NCBI GenBank assembly: GCA_037783415.1
Contig: JAZGTN010000038.1
Coordinates: 248,001 to 312,000 of the forward strand
Direction: 5' to 3'
From: Leptasterias polaris
Taxonomy: Eukaryota > Echinodermata > Asteroidea > Forcipulatida > Asteriidae
DNA length: 64,000 nucleotides
Shown: piece after piece, positions 1-11,589 of the stretch
Layout of the letters: each line of letters starts with the position of its first letter
Numbering within the stretch: position 1 is the stretch's first letter
Notes under the pieces: generated by a model
The model's database searches: none
Told to the model about the DNA's origin: nothing
The model's input: the letters and a program-made list of their open reading frames with translations, nothing else
Program-made: the position numbers and the translations under genes

Positions 1-116
1 TCAACGAGTAACTGTCACCTTCCCTGAGGTTTTGAGGACCAGATTCCTTCGCATAATGACACTAACTTGGACTAGTACTGTTCCTCAATTTACATTTGAA
101 GTTCTTGGATGCCGAG
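1..116 (+). CDS. Copy A exon 5 (partial): C-terminal strands of F5/8C domain
   Basis: Encodes QRVTVTFPEVLRTRFLRI and onward to FEVLGC, the usual last strand and conserved Cys of F5/8C domains. The donor is ccgag|gtgacg after base 116, leaving phase 1. The matching exon in copy B is 17118-17256. Confidence 0.8.
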
Positions 117-329
117 GTGACGTTCAAACTCCGAATTATGATGTAAACAAAATTAACTAAGTTAATTAATTATTCCAATATTAAACATATATAATAAAAA
201 AATAAATATTACTCTCGAATCTCCTTTACGGATAAAAAAAAATTTGGGATAAAAAAACTGACAAAAAACAGACAAACAAGCAAGCAAGCAACGAACGAAC
301 GAACGAACGAACGAACGGACGGACGGACG

Positions 330-365
<36 letters not shown>

Positions 366-3300
366 GCCCGACCATAGAACAGCCCGACACACAGACATCT
401 GATGTAGTGGATCGACATTGTGGACGGACAGACAGACAAACAAACACCCCAACAACCCCACAAACAAACAAACAAAGACAGAAACATCCAGAAAGAGTAA
501 ATAAAAGCAACAATTCATTTCCTTGGCGGAGGTAATAAAGAAACAAAATAATAAGTAATAGCATCACCAATGTTGTTCTGCTTTTATCATTTTTTTAAAG
601 ATGGTATCATCCGGCTAGCTGGAGGTGATGACACACTTAGCGGTCGAGTAGAGATTTACCATGAGGGTGCTTGGGGTGCGGTATGTGATACAAACTGGGA
701 CCTACAAGATGCCAATACTGTATGCAGGCAGCTCGGATTCCTAGAAGCAAGTGAGGCAAAGAACGGATCATTTTATGGAGCGACAGAACTTCCTATTGTA
801 ATGGATCGAGTTGCTTGTAAAGGGACGGAGCCATACCTTTCCAAATGCTCATTTCTTTGCAAGGAAAATAATCCGTGCACCAGCACTGCTGGAGTAGTCT
901 GCAAACCACGTAAGATATATTACTGCTTGTATTATTGTTTTTTTATCTGTTAGCTGGTTGTCGTGGGGTTGTTTTCCTGAAGCTTTTAAGGAAGCCTTTT
1001 AGTTATCTCAGCCATACGAAACTAACAAATTTGTATTCCTTTTTAAGCCAATATCTTTATACCCGAATTGATTAATTTATTGACGAAATAAAACAAAAAA
1101 GCAATACTAGATTTGTTGGGGTGAGTTGACGCTTATCTTTCTCAAAGAAGACCTTTCTATAACCCTTTCAGTACCAACCGATACTTGCAACTAATGCAAT
1201 GGTGACCAGAGAAATTTCATTGACATTACTACTTGGTGACCAACACTATTTTGGAAAGTTTCAGGTTACAGCGCCCTCACAAGGCAGATTGGAGTTAGCC
1301 TAGGTCCTAGTAACAGAATGCAACTTGTACAAGCAAGCAATGAAATGACGGTTTCCTTTGGCATATTGCCTTTGACTAATTCATTGCCTTAAACATTTTT
1401 TGAGGTTTGGTAAATTATGACCACTAAATACCAAATTGAGTAGTTTCAATGTGAAAGCTTAACATGTTTAAAGTTGCTGTTCATACCAATCTGCATGAAA
1501 ATTATTTCCCTAGGAAAATTGGTTTCTGAAACGTTAAATAAACAGAAGGTTTTAATAATCGAAACACCATCCTCCCCCCCCCCCCCCCCAACCCGCCACA
1601 ATGTTGGAAACTTTGGTTGAGCCTCACAGATACTGGGGGTTGGTGTCTATACCCATGTTTTCAGGATGAAGGTACCCAATGAGACCAAATTAAAAAATAG
1701 TGGATCAATTGGTTAAGGCGGCCATTTAGATTTTTGGAAAATTTGTTTCTGAAACCTAAAATAAACAGAAGGTTTTAATAATTTCCTTTTGAAGCACCCC
1801 CCCCCCCAACCCGCTCATAGGATTCCACATTCAATATAAACAAGAGAGTTTTGATTACGCACAATATGACCTGGAACAAAATTACTGCTAAAATCCAAAC
1901 TATTATTTGTTACCACATTTAATGACAAAGAAGGAACTAACATTTAATAACATTAAATATTGCCAAAGTGCTATACTTGTACTTTCGAAGCACCATCCTC
2001 CCCCACGCGCTTCAATGTAGGAAACTTGGATTAGCGCTCATAGGATTCAACAGTATTCAACATTCAATATTGCCTAAAATAAACAAGAGAAGTTTGATTA
2101 AGCACAATATGAACTGGAACAAAATTACTCCTAAAATCAAATTTACACCTATCATGAACCAATATGCAAATAAGGAACTCCCAAAGTGCTATACCGGGGG
2201 GGGGGGGGGGGGTGTTCCGAAAGTATTGAAAATTAATTGCTTGGTGTGGAAATTCTCCAATCATGGTATAACAGCTTTACACATTGTTTACATAATTGGC
2301 TTTGTTTAATTGTTGACCTAATTTATGGCTTGGTGTGGAAATTCTCAAAGCATGGTATAACACACATTGGCTTGACACATTGGTTACATATCATGCGAGT
2401 TTGTTTCCTATTAGAGGTCGAACTGCATACAACACAGTCACGTTTCTTCCCGCCAACATTCGGACCAGGAAAGTGCTGAGTTGAAAGGGCATTTGAAGCA
2501 CTTGACACTTGACTGGCATGCTCAACTGGGTTGTACTCCAAGCTTGAAATAAGTGCCTCTATCACCTTGACCCGGAAATCCAAAGTAAACAAGCTCTTGT
2601 TTGTATGGATGCTGTTGTATACGACATTAGCATTAAGCAAACATTTATGTCTAGGATTGTGATAATACACGTTTCCACCATTTGAGTGTTTTGTGGAGTA
2701 ACGAGGCCTTTTGTTGATTCCCATGCAAAGAAGTAGGGCCACGAATGCCATCATTTCAGGTACATTAGTTGGTCACCAAGCACGCTTATTTTCTGCACCC
2801 GCTCCCAGAGTTTGATCTGCATAACGATTGGTCTCCTGTACCATAATCTGCCACACTCGCTTCACAAAAGTACAGTTTGAAGATTTGTATGGGGGATAAC
2901 GAACTGAAGTCTTCTGTAGCCCCGGTGTTTGCTGTAAATTTCACAGGCAGTCGCCGGGTGTAAGACTTGGCTTCACGCCATCCACACCGGAAATTCGGCT
3001 TCTTGGTCGTGGTCTTCGATGAACACGATGCTGTTGAGGTCGAGGCGATGGGCTCATCATCACTGTCTTCTTCGTCCGACACATCAAGTGGCGAATCCTC
3101 GTCAGAGGACATGTCGGAACCGCTATCTGCAAAGATTTCTTCCAAAATGTTATCATTTTCATCGGCCATGTTGTCAGAATCTATTACTCAAGAATGCGTG
3201 GGGAACGCTTGCTGCAATTGCCAAGGGGGGACGCGGGCAGCTTGTTGCCGGGGTGATGCACGCACGCGGGGCCTGCATGGGATTGAGGGCGCTATTTACA

Positions 3301-5560
3301 TTTTGAGAACTTACTCTTGATGCGTGTGCCAGTGAACCTCAATGGTCACCAACAGAGGAAATTTTCACGTGCCATAAGGACTCGGTGGTCACGAAGTGGG
3401 ATGCTTTTTTGAGCCGATATGGCTCGGCGGTACTGAAAGGGTTAATTGTACTTTAAGAATAAAGATCGTTGCCATAAAACACAGTTTGTTGCGACCTTTA
3501 ACAAAAGTTTTAATCGTCGGATGATTTTCTGGGCATCTTTCCTTCATTTTCCTTCCTTTACAACACAATGCTCGTCTCTTTCTCTTTTTTGACTTATATT
3601 CAAAACAAAATTACGCCGGCCACCGAAATGTTTGAATGTTGTCTCGCTACAACAATTTAGGCTTTTTAGATGAGTGCATTCCGGTTTATACGAAATTTTG
3701 CTCTTTTTGTTTGTCTAATGGTTTTAATTATGACATGATGTATATACAACAAGTGGTCAAATTGTCACTCCCCTCGTGACTATTTCAATTCGGCTTTAAT
3801 GTATTGATTTCACTCTTCCCTTTATAAACAAGATGATGTTAGGCTTGTGGATGGACCAACCAGGAGAAGTGGAAGGGTTGAGATCAATGTGGATGGCACA
3901 TGGGGCGCCATCTGCGACAATGAGTGGGACTTGACTGATGCTGGGGTCGTCTGCAGACAGCTTGGTTACTCTAATGCCACGCAGGCAGCGTCGGGTGCTT
4001 TCTTCGGTCAAGGCAGTGGTCCCAACTTCATTGATGGGGTTATATGTGATGGTTCCGAGACCAAAATCACCGACTGTCCGTCGCATTGCTGGGATAAGCC
4101 AAAGTGCAAAAACACAGAAACTGCTGGAGTAATCTGTGTTCAAGGTATTATAGTCAAAACAAAAAGAAACTTATAGAATATTTTTGCAAACAGCAGCCAT
4201 CAGACGTGGTCGAATAAGTTAGCCTAGCAAAGAATATCGACCTCTTGTGTGAATTCAAACAATGGGACTGAGATATTAAGATCCTTTTGTCGCTTCGTGT
4301 TTAGGTAAGAAAATCGACGAATGTTCAAGGTATTTATGAAGGGTACTTGAATGGTCTTTGCACTTTGAAAACGACCTCTATGTTGCAAACTCTTGGTGGC
4401 GCACTTTATCCTTTTTTCCACGTCGTAACCAGGGATTCAGATACCAAATAAATCCTATAAAGCAGGTTAACCCTTACTGCCTCCTCCCTCCCTCAGAACT
4501 GAGTCTGGGTCCCAGGGGTTTGGCCCATGTCTGTGTCAGGCTGACCGGAAACTGATCATTTTGACAAAGACTCCAAACTGACCTGGAAATGGGTCAGGAC
4601 CCACAGGGACCAGAAGTCCGGTTCAGTTCTGGCCCCGGAGTTTATGAATATTGCATAATCTTTGTGCTAATTATTTTACATTTCAAGAATTAACCACAAG
4701 GGAAGCTCAACTTAATGTAAAATGTTCGAATAATGGTGGTTTTTTTGACTCATAAGTTCAAAACTAAATTGTTTTACTTATTGTTAAAAACCACATGCAA
4801 AATCACGCATTTCAGGCAAAATCATACAAATCTTGGTTACGTTCTTGAATACATCAAGTATAACACGTATTAACATTTTGTTTACGGGACTAATTTTTTA
4901 TATTACAGGTTGGCGAGACATTTTTTTTTCTGAAGAAGCCTTGCAGTAGACGTTCGGGTAATTATAATGTAGGGTTAATACATAGATCTATATCGAAACG
5001 TCCGAAATCAATGAGTCATAGGGAAAAATCCTTGACAAAAAAAACCAATTTCGAAACCTTCAAATCATTTCAAATGATTAAAGCCTATTCTATTTGTAAT
5101 ACTTTAACTACAAAGAGTTAGTATGTATTCAAAATGGTTGCTCGTCCGTCAGTTTGTTTGCTGTTGTTTCCTGTATCTTTTTATCGGCTGTATTAATTTT
5201 TGAAGAATTGTTTTTGTTGTACTCATGGCATCTTAACAAATCGGGGATTGAGTTTGAGGCAGTAAAACACACGTCCCCCATTATGACTTTTGTTTTGACC
5301 ACACAAAGCACACAAGGAATGCTTTACTACTGATAATAATCTTTTTACCAAAAAGTTGTCTAATAAATCCTGTATACCACGTTTATATCTGTTTATATAG
5401 TTTAACCATTTCTACCTCCATGGTTTAACATAAATCTCTTGTACCACATAGAATGCAGAGTTATACCGTGTTGTATTAAAAGCACGTGACTGTCTATTTT
5501 CTTTGTATAGATACCGTGAATGGAGCCTGGAACGTCAACGGCAGTGGTTTTCAAAGATAA
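1..5560 (+). CDS. F5/8C-SRCR-SRCR secreted protein, copy A (5' part outside window)
   Basis: Last four exons of the same gene seen complete as copies B and C. Exons are 1-116 (end of the F5/8C domain, closing with FEVLGC), 601-909 (SRCR1), 3833-4144 (SRCR2) and 5511-5560 (short tail ending DTVNGAWNVNGSGFQR and a stop). All internal joins are phase 1, as usual for exported single-exon SRCR modules. SRCR hallmarks are the GRVEI strand, WGAVCDTNWD, VCRQLGF and a final AGVVC. F5/8C and SRCR domains bind carbohydrates, lipids or proteins outside the cell, so a secreted recognition role is likely; the ligand is unknown. The gene is followed by a shared spacer and a minus-strand LINE. Intron 5 holds a tetranucleotide microsatellite and intron 6 a decayed piggyBac element. 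Nothing in the visible exons is broken. Confidence 0.85.
162..530. repeat. Compound tetranucleotide microsatellite in copy A intron 5
   Basis: From about 240 to 480 the + strand runs through (caag)n, (cgaa)n, (cgga)n and (gaca)n. Copies B and C have (aaac)n-type arrays at the same intron position (17330-17520 and 51000-51170). The long Cys/Val/Leu-rich reading frames on the minus strand here come from the repeat and are not genes. Confidence 0.85.
601..909 (+). CDS. Copy A exon 6: SRCR domain 1
   Basis: 103 codons, phase 1 to 1. Acceptor tttaaag|atgg and donor ccac|gtaaga. Encodes DGIIRLAGG...GRVEIYHEGAWGAVCDTNW...VCRQLGF...VACKG...AGVVCKP. It has seven cysteines: the six of group A SRCR plus one extra in a CX3CX5C stretch (CSFLCKENNPC). 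Confidence 0.88.
1163..3441 (-). mobile_element. piggyBac-family transposon, copy A, internally deleted
   Basis: The ends are ccctttcagtacc at 1163 and its inverse ggtactgaaaggg ending at 3441. It is flanked by ATAA on the left and TTAA on the right, a slightly decayed TTAA target duplication, the hallmark of piggyBac. The transposase is on the minus strand. Compared with the copies in B and C, about 0.9 kb of the transposase core is missing at about 2695. The 3' non-coding part carries long C and G runs (about 1573-1589, 1797-1808, 2197-2212). It lies in intron 6, where B and C have the same insertion. Confidence 0.88.
2323..3169 (-). pseudogene. piggyBac transposase remnant, copy A
   Basis: The acidic N-terminal region (2786-3169, start MADENDNILEEIF, rich in D/E/S) is preserved. 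So is the C-terminal Cys-rich zinc-binding tail (about 2323-2500: CVVCSS...MICNQCVKPMCVIPCFENFH). The DDE catalytic core between them is lost by an internal deletion that joins bases about 2694 and 2695. The Cys-rich tail helps bind the transposon ends in piggyBac transposases. This copy cannot encode an active enzyme. Confidence 0.85.
3833..4144 (+). CDS. Copy A exon 7: SRCR domain 2
   Basis: 104 codons, phase 1 to 1. Acceptor ataaacaag|atgatg and donor ttcaag|gtatta. Encodes DVRLVDGPTRRSGRVEI...WGAICDNEWD...VCRQLGY...GVICVQ. It has the same extra cysteine as SRCR1 (CPSHCWDKPKC). Confidence 0.88.
4909..4949 (+). CDS. Candidate alternative terminal exon, copy A
   Basis: After the acceptor atattacag, the exon 7 phase-1 G reads GWRDIFFSEEALQ then TAG. 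The same short frame is open in copies B (23600-23640) and C (58893-58933). If used, it would replace the exon 8 tail. This is inference from splice site, phase and three-copy conservation. Confidence 0.35.
5511..5560 (+). CDS. Copy A exon 8: short C-terminal tail
   Basis: Acceptor tttgtatag|atacc. With the phase-1 G of exon 7 it reads DTVNGAWNVNGSGFQR then TAA. The tail has no known domain. It is conserved in copies B and C, which supports it as a terminal exon. Confidence 0.65.
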
Positions 5561-5825
5561 ACTTTTAATGTCGCGGTCTTCCTAATTGTGAGCTTAAGTG
5601 CATGTCTTCCTAAAGGACCTGTGTGCATGATCGACTCATCTATTACTAAAGTAATAAGCTAGAATAATAACCAAACGGAGATATTCGTTGCTTCTTGAAT
5701 TCAAGCCTTAATAGATATTATTACTCGATACCAATCATTATTCAAATCATGTACAGGATTAAAGTACAATCAGTTCAGGTGTAATACAAGAAGTAGGCTA
5801 CTCAGTTTTATGATGTGGAGGTAAC

Positions 5826-6030
5826 CAGCTAACACAATACGTTGTTACAACATTGCACAACGTTGTGATAAGGTTGCAATTTGGTCGATGGGATGACAAC
5901 GTTTTGACTACGTTGCATGAATATCAGATCTTAATGATGTTCAACCAATGTTCTACATTGGTTGCATGTTGGTAATTTATGCAACGTTTTATATGTAACG
6001 TTTTCACAACGCTGTGATTTGATATTGTTA
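5826..6030 (+). mobile_element. AACGTTGT-rich short interspersed element, copy A
   Basis: About 205 bp starting cagctaacacaatacgttgt and dense in AACGTT/ACGTTG words, many self-complementary. The same element recurs at 24521-24727 and 59768-59975. An independent copy lies in the opposite direction at 35856-36043. It is non-coding. I did not see clear terminal inverted repeats or a target duplication, so its class is open. Confidence 0.7.
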
Positions 6031-6844
6031 CAAAATCGTATTTAAATTAGTAAGGCAACAGCGTTATGGATACGTTGTATTTTCGGGGCTCATTAAGGCA
6101 ACTTTAAGAATAAGAAATAACTAAAAATATCAAGCTTGCGAAAACAACCATGTGTAAAACACTCTTATTGAATACCAAACATTATCTTTTTCTTGTTCAG
6201 AGTTGCACATCACATTATAATGTTGTATTTTAAGAGAAATAGTGTGGGTATGTGGAATTTGGCAAGAAATATCGTGCCACCGACCTGTTTACTAAGAAAA
6301 AATTGTGTTAGAGAGAGCAAATGGTGGCAATTTTAAGGTAAGGCAGACCTTTTTGCATTAAACCTCACACGTTCAAATGATAGTCGGCGACCATCGCTTC
6401 AAAATGATACAAAATTGCATTTTCTGTAAAATGAAACGACACCTGGCGATTGAGTTCACTGGATACTCGGGAATAAGTTTCAGTCAAGTTATTTTGCAGT
6501 AACTTAAGTACATTTTTTTCATGTCTGGCATGTAACCTTACTCAACTTTCCATGCGTTTACAAAAGAAATTACAAATAACGCAGAATGAGACGCCAATTT
6601 TACTGCCTTAATCACAGTTCATTGTCTACAAAGATTGTTAATGTGGCAATTCCGTATTTTTGTCTCGGATTGCCATGAAAACCCAATAGTCTAAATAGTA
6701 AGTCAGCTCCCTAGCGAACTATTAATCTAATGAGACTGACTTTCAGCATATGATGGGGAAGATCTTAGTGTGATTTTCTATGTATCAACCTTTGTGTATC
6801 CTAGCCCATTATGCTGGTATAAGCGCACATACAAATTACAAGCC
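6031..6844. other. Unit spacer, no gene seen
   Basis: Unique-looking AT-rich sequence between the gene A tail and the LINE. It is repeated nearly intact downstream of B and C (about 24728-25580 and 59976-60815), so it belongs to the duplicated unit. I see no open frame, structured RNA or transposon ends in it. Confidence 0.6.
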
Positions 6845-6929
6845 AGTCCATTTCACAATAGATTGTGACAGAGGCTAGCAGTGCAACTTGAGTAGCATTT
6901 ATTTATTTGTATTTTATTGTTATTTTTTT

Positions 6930-9543
6930 TTGCAAGATAGCTCCTGAACCACTCCAAGCCAGTACCTCTGATACCATAAAAATCAAGTTTAGATAGGAGA
7001 ATTTCGTGATCAACGGTATCAAATGCCTTGGAGAGGTCTAGGAACACCCCCAAGGGTATGGCACGACTGTTCTCGTCCTGATGTAATTTTGTCAATAGAC
7101 TGTGCAAGTTTCGCGCGCATTCGAACTTCCGGGACCATAGTGGTCCCAACCATATGGAGTTTTACGTGGGCGAGATTTTGTTTCGTCAATTATTTAAGTT
7201 TAACGTAGGTTATGACCTAGAAAAGTATACATATTGTTGGGAACGTAATACTAAGTGATAACAAAATATGAAAGTAAAACCAATTCAACAATATAACGAA
7301 GAAAACCCAAGAATTAAACTTGACCTCAGCTTCCGGTTATTGCAAAAAATTAAGAATTTTGTGCTCGCCTCCGATCATAAAACTTACGTAAACGCTTGTT
7401 TTGGATGCGCAATTATAATCGCCAGATGCTGTAATTGCAAAGTAAACCCTTTTCATTGCAGTCTATGGCTGCTGAGGCGTCAGCATCCTCTTTAAACTGC
7501 GATACGGGTCCATTTAAGACCCGTTTGATCTTCACGAATCCGCGTAAGGGGTTTCTAAAAAGTTAACATCAAATAGGCATCCTTGTCCCAGAGTTTTTAT
7601 TTTGTTTTCAATAATAATATACACACTACTGTGATTTTGTTTTTCAAAAGCTAAAACTTTTCATAAAATTGTAATGATTTATTTTTGTTGTTCAGATTTT
7701 GTCATGAGATATAATTTAAAACAAAGATTTAATTTCAGAAATAAAAATGTTCTTCGTTTGACGTGTTTTCTCGTTCGGATACGCGCGAGACTTGCACAGT
7801 CTATTGATTGCAGGATAGCATGTACGGTTGAATGATTCTCTCGGAACCCGTATTGTGCATCGGATAAAATAATGTTCTTTTTCAACAAATCAGAAGTGCA
7901 AAGGTAAATAATACGTTCAAGAATTTTCGAAAAAGAAGTTAAAATAGAAACGGGTCTATAACATACTTACAAGATGGGGTCACCTTTCTTAAAAATAGGA
8001 ACTACTCTTCATGGAATCTGGAACAATACCAGTAGTAAGTGACTGACTCATAATATAAGTGAGTGGCCCAGAAATGCAAGAAATTATGTTTTTAATAAAA
8101 ATGCTGTTAAACGAATCATGACCAGAGCTTGTTTTTTTCCCGAGAGGCTCAGAACGATGGTAATGAGTTCACGCTCTGTTACGGGCGCAAAAAATATAGA
8201 ATGAAGGTTAGGGTTGAAAAGATAATTTTGATAATTGGTGGGACTATTAATTTGAGTAGCAAGTTTGGGTCCAATGTTGACAAAATAATTATTAAAATGC
8301 TCTGCTAATAAACAGGAATCATGTATACTGGAGTTGTTGACATTGATACTAATGGTTTTACGAGGTGTCTTATTTTTGAGGACAGAGTTGATAATTTTTC
8401 ATGTGTTTTTGATGTTGGTGGGCATAATGATTTGTTTTTGCAGAACGTAAAACGGTGGTAAGTTTCTAAAACGAATATATTTCTGTCGTTTAGAGTCACT
8501 GGGACAACGGATACATTTATGATAAAGTTTGTTTTTGTGATTAATGGATTTTAAAGAGTTCGAGTTATCCAAGGGCATCTAGGTTGAGACTTTTGATTCG
8601 AGTGTTTATCTCTTACCAAGGGAACAAATTAGTGTTCATAAATAAACGATGTACCATGATTATCAGTACTAAAAATTGAAGACCAGTCCGTGGATTCCAA
8701 ATTTGATTTAAAACGGCTTACATTTTCAGGGGAAGTTTTGAAAAAATATTTAGGTTGGATGGAGTGAATTTTTTTATTGAAAGGAAGTTTTGTAAAAATG
8801 GGAAAATGATCAGAAATATCGGTAATTAGAATGCCCGAGCTAAGGCGGAGGAGGATATTACAAAAACATTTATCAGTAAAGGTGGCAGAGGTAGTCGAAA
8901 TTCTAGTAGGTTTATAATTAGAAGGGATAAAAGAATGGCTAAACATTGAATCCATGAATTCTTGTGAATTCTATGATGGTCACTGCTCAGTAGATTTATA
9001 TTAAATACTCCCGAGATAAGACGGTTTGTTACTCTCAGAAAGTCGAGTTTGAATTTCGCTAAACAAAAAAAATCGTCTTATTCTTATGATTTTAAATTTC
9101 AATAAAAATTGACTCAAATGAACCAGTTAAACGGGATAAATCAGGCCTAATAATGTATTGAAGATCAGTAGCTATATACAAGGCAACACGACCCCCACTT
9201 TATTGATTCGACTGTTGGCCTCGAGGTGGAAACCCGGAATAGTTAAAGTATTCAAGGGTGAATCGGAATTCTTGAGCCATGTTTCTGAGAGGCCAAGGAC
9301 AGAAAATGAAGACTGGAGAGTTTGTAAATAATTGATCAATTGATCAAAATGTTTCGAGAGACTTCTGATATTCATATGAAAAAAAGAAAGCTGGGAAGGG
9401 TCGTTCGGATTAAATGAGGCTTGAAAATTTGTTTCATTGAGATAATCACATGAGTTTTGATTATTGTTCAAATTGTTAGGGTCATTTACGAGGTCAATAG
9501 CTTCAAAATTGAAATTGTAGCTTTCAGCTCCTAGGGGAGTCAT
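6930..9543 (-). pseudogene. LINE ORF2 (endonuclease + truncated reverse transcriptase), unit A
   Basis: Begins MTPLGAESYNFNFEAIDLVN. The AP-endonuclease opening is FHMNIRSLSKHFDQL and LGLSETWL, with a later SDHFPIFTKL-type block at about 8810. RT blocks are YGFRENHSTVHA at about 7840 and [18 protein letters not shown] at about 7000. It has many frameshifts, a MITE between the last two RT blocks, and no YADD catalytic block. Confidence 0.8.
7098..7801. mobile_element. 704-bp TA-flanked MITE in LINE, unit A
   Basis: The ends gactgtgcaag...cttgcacagtc form inverted repeats that extend with mismatches to about 30 bp (gcgcgc and cgaac words). It is flanked by TA (7096-7097 and 7802-7803) within CAATA...TATTG. 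Removing the element with one TA leaves the LINE RT frame continuous across the join. It encodes no transposase. A Tc1/mariner-type origin is inferred from the TA. Confidence 0.8.
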
Positions 9544-9838
9544 TTAATTCAGTTGTAAAGCAACCAATGCCGGTTGGCTCCATCGAATTTATTGAACAAA
9601 ATATATAAAGAATGACTATAGACATAAAATTAACAAGACAGGACACGACGAGGACAACATTTAGATACAAAATGACTAGAAAGGATAAACAGTATAGCAT
9701 AACGGTAATTAAGTATACCAGTTGAATTTAGCACTCAATTAAGCGTGTCTGAGGAAGCGGTACATTGATCATAAAATGTGATTATTTCCAATGTTTGATT
9801 GGATAGGTTTAGCTCACCTAGCAAAACAAGAAACTGAG

Positions 9839-10551
9839 TCATTTCCTGAGTTTTTGGAGGTCATCCTTGGAGCTAACAATTACACGGTTGCCATCTTTCC
9901 GTAGGATCTCCATCCGACCGTCTTGGGTCCACACCTTGTCAGTAGCTGGATGACGCTTCGCTTCATTCAGCCAACCTTGGCGTTCCCGGGTGAGGCTTTT
10001 GTTGACATAATGTTTGAGCCTTTAAATTTGGCTCGAAGACGGTAGAAGGCGGCTCGGGAGTTGTAGTCAACAAACTTGACTATTATTGGTCTGGTCCTTG
10101 ACTTCCCCAATGCATCTTGGTGAGACCCAATACGATGTGACCGGTGTAGTGCTTCAGGGCGTAGCTCGATGTCGAGGTGCTACTTTGCCATTTCAGTTAT
10201 TGATTTGTCTGTATTCTTGTGTTGGGGCGATTCAGGTATGCCGTGAACAATGAAGCAATTACGTCGGGAGTATTGTTCTTGATCAGAGGGCCGTTCAGTA
10301 AGATGGCGGACGTCCTTTTCCAAGCTGGCAATCTTCTTATCCCGGCTCTCTAACTCCAACTCCATAGCCTTATGAATATCTTGAGATATGGTGTCCGCAA
10401 TGGCATCAGATAAAGCAGTTAATAAGACATCCAGAAGGGCCTTGGACCGCAGAGCCTCGGAGATAGCAGCAGTGAGGGCAATGGGGTCGATTGCTGGGGC
10501 GTCAACTGGGCCGGTAGTTGCCGTGTTCGGTGCATGTCGTTTCGGAGGCAT
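9839..10551 (-). pseudogene. LINE ORF1p-like, unit A
   Basis: Starts MPPKRHAPNTATTG. It then has a helical segment with heptads (SRDKKIASLEKDVRHLTER) and an RRM-like start (SRRNCFIVHGIPESP), as in L1-type and CR1-type ORF1 proteins that bind element RNA. The frame breaks at about 10180; the downstream part is recognisable by comparison with unit B. Confidence 0.75.
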
Positions 10552-10739
10552 TTTGTCCCAAAAGCCTGAAATATTCACTAGAAGGTGCACCGATGATAAT
10601 GTAACAGTTCTCTTCCGTCCAAGTTAACGAAAATGGAAGGCCCTTGACAGTACTGACCTTAACTTTTCAGCGAAAAAGGGCAATTTTGAATGCTGTCGGG
10701 AGACCTCAGAAACACGTCCATTCGCTTCGATTACATACT

Positions 10740-11190
10740 CATTTTTTAAAATCTAGATTCAGACAGTCTTTCTCAAGGTCAGTGTTGTAGTCAGGTACTT
10801 TTCGTGGCCGGGGTACCAAGCACTGGCCGGGTAGCGAATTTTTTTCCCCTGAACCTTTCGGGCAGAGTGCGTTAAGTCAGCCAATCAGAGCGAGGCTGTG
10901 TTGATGACGTTGCGTTAATACCGCTTATTGATTGGTCAATGGCCCATGTACAGTGTACTGTGCTGCCCGAACGGTTCAGGGAAAACAAATTCGCGGCCGG
11001 GTACTAAACTGGCCGGGTACCAAGTGCACAGGTGTCCGAGAAGAACTCAGGTACGCTACTGTTGGGGAGAGTCGAGTATACGAGTACAAGTACCGTGTAC
11101 CAAGTCCATCAGCGCAGTACCAGCTATACCTGGATCTCCGAGTATGGGAAATTTTGAAATGAAAGATCGAAAGGTACAGTGTAAAACACA
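10740..11190 (+). repeat. GTAC-rich unit-start box, before gene B
   Basis: Contains repeated ggccggg(g)tacc words and gtacgagtacaagtacc. The same block occurs at 30720-31096 and 40754-41060. It marks the start of each gene unit and carries no long coding frame conserved among the three copies. Confidence 0.7.
10834..10994. mobile_element. 161-bp MITE with 9-bp target duplication, upstream of gene B
   Basis: Inverted ends gcgaatttttttcccctgaa and ttcagggaaaacaaattcgc. It is flanked by an exact 9-bp duplication ggccgggta (10825-10833 and 10995-11003). The matching block at 30720-31096 lacks it and shows the empty site. A 9-bp duplication suggests a Mutator-type mover. It sits about 600 bp before the gene B start codon. 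Confidence 0.8.
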
Positions 11191-11203
11191 ATAACTGGTT
11201 ATT

Positions 11204-11589
11204 GACTAATTTCTGGTTTATGCATTTTATCTTTTAAAATGATACATAAAAATGCGGCTTTAATGAATTACAAGTGAAACTTCTTTCATACAATATTACT
11301 TTAACCAACAACCTTTAAATTATGAACTGCAGTCTCACATAAATCGATTTACCATATTATTTCCAGTCGGTTTCTTTCCGGTATATGGATTCAAGATAAC
11401 CTAATTGGATCTTTGACAACTTTGGTCATGATGATAATATCACATAATTTGTTTTTAGGTTTCAGATCAGAGTTGGTGTGTGCCCGTGCATTGAGATAGA
11501 GTATTGTGCAGACATTTTTGTGTAGGACCGTGCCTGTGCATTGAAGTAGAATATTGTGAAGTCAGTTCTATATCTACAATCATCTTACC
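11204..11589 (+). promoter_or_regulatory. Upstream region of gene B
   Basis: Conserved with the sequence before gene C apart from a 1158-bp insertion there. Just before the ATG it has two direct repeats of a word like ccgtgcattgagatagaatattgtg (about 11486-11512 and 11528-11562), also doubled in C. I see no clear TATA box at a defined distance, so the promoter assignment is positional only. Confidence 0.4.

Larger units (their letters stand above)
6915..10600 (-). mobile_element. Decayed LINE (CR1/Jockey-like), unit A
   Basis: Reading the minus strand, ORF1 (about 10551-9839) comes first, then an ORF2 endonuclease region (from 9543) and a reverse transcriptase region. The RT part stops after the RSYLAKK stretch at about 6930 and runs straight into an A-rich tract with AATAAA-like words. 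The RT catalytic YADD block and everything after it are missing. Frameshifts and stops are frequent. A 704-bp MITE is inserted at 7098-7801. The same element at the same relative place follows B and C. Confidence 0.85.

Noticed and set aside
162..570. Long minus-strand frames rich in Cys, Leu and Val
   Set aside because: They translate a tetranucleotide microsatellite; the same kind of frame appears in the (AAAC)n arrays at 17276-17603 and 50944-51251.
1573..1589. Long C and G runs (also 2197, 19300, 53611) as G-quadruplex regulators
   Set aside because: They lie in the non-coding part of the piggyBac element, vary in length among copies, and are better explained as homopolymer slippage or assembly noise.
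2967..3320. Plus-strand Ser-rich frames near 3000, 20960 and 55360
   Set aside because: They are opposite the acidic N-terminus of the piggyBac transposase, whose Asp/Glu codons read as Ser-rich on the other strand.
3796..4143. Minus-strand open frame opposite SRCR2 in all three copies (also 22453-22833 and 56187-56534)
   Set aside because: It is the antisense shadow of a conserved SRCR exon. The + strand has splice sites, phase agreement and domain motifs.
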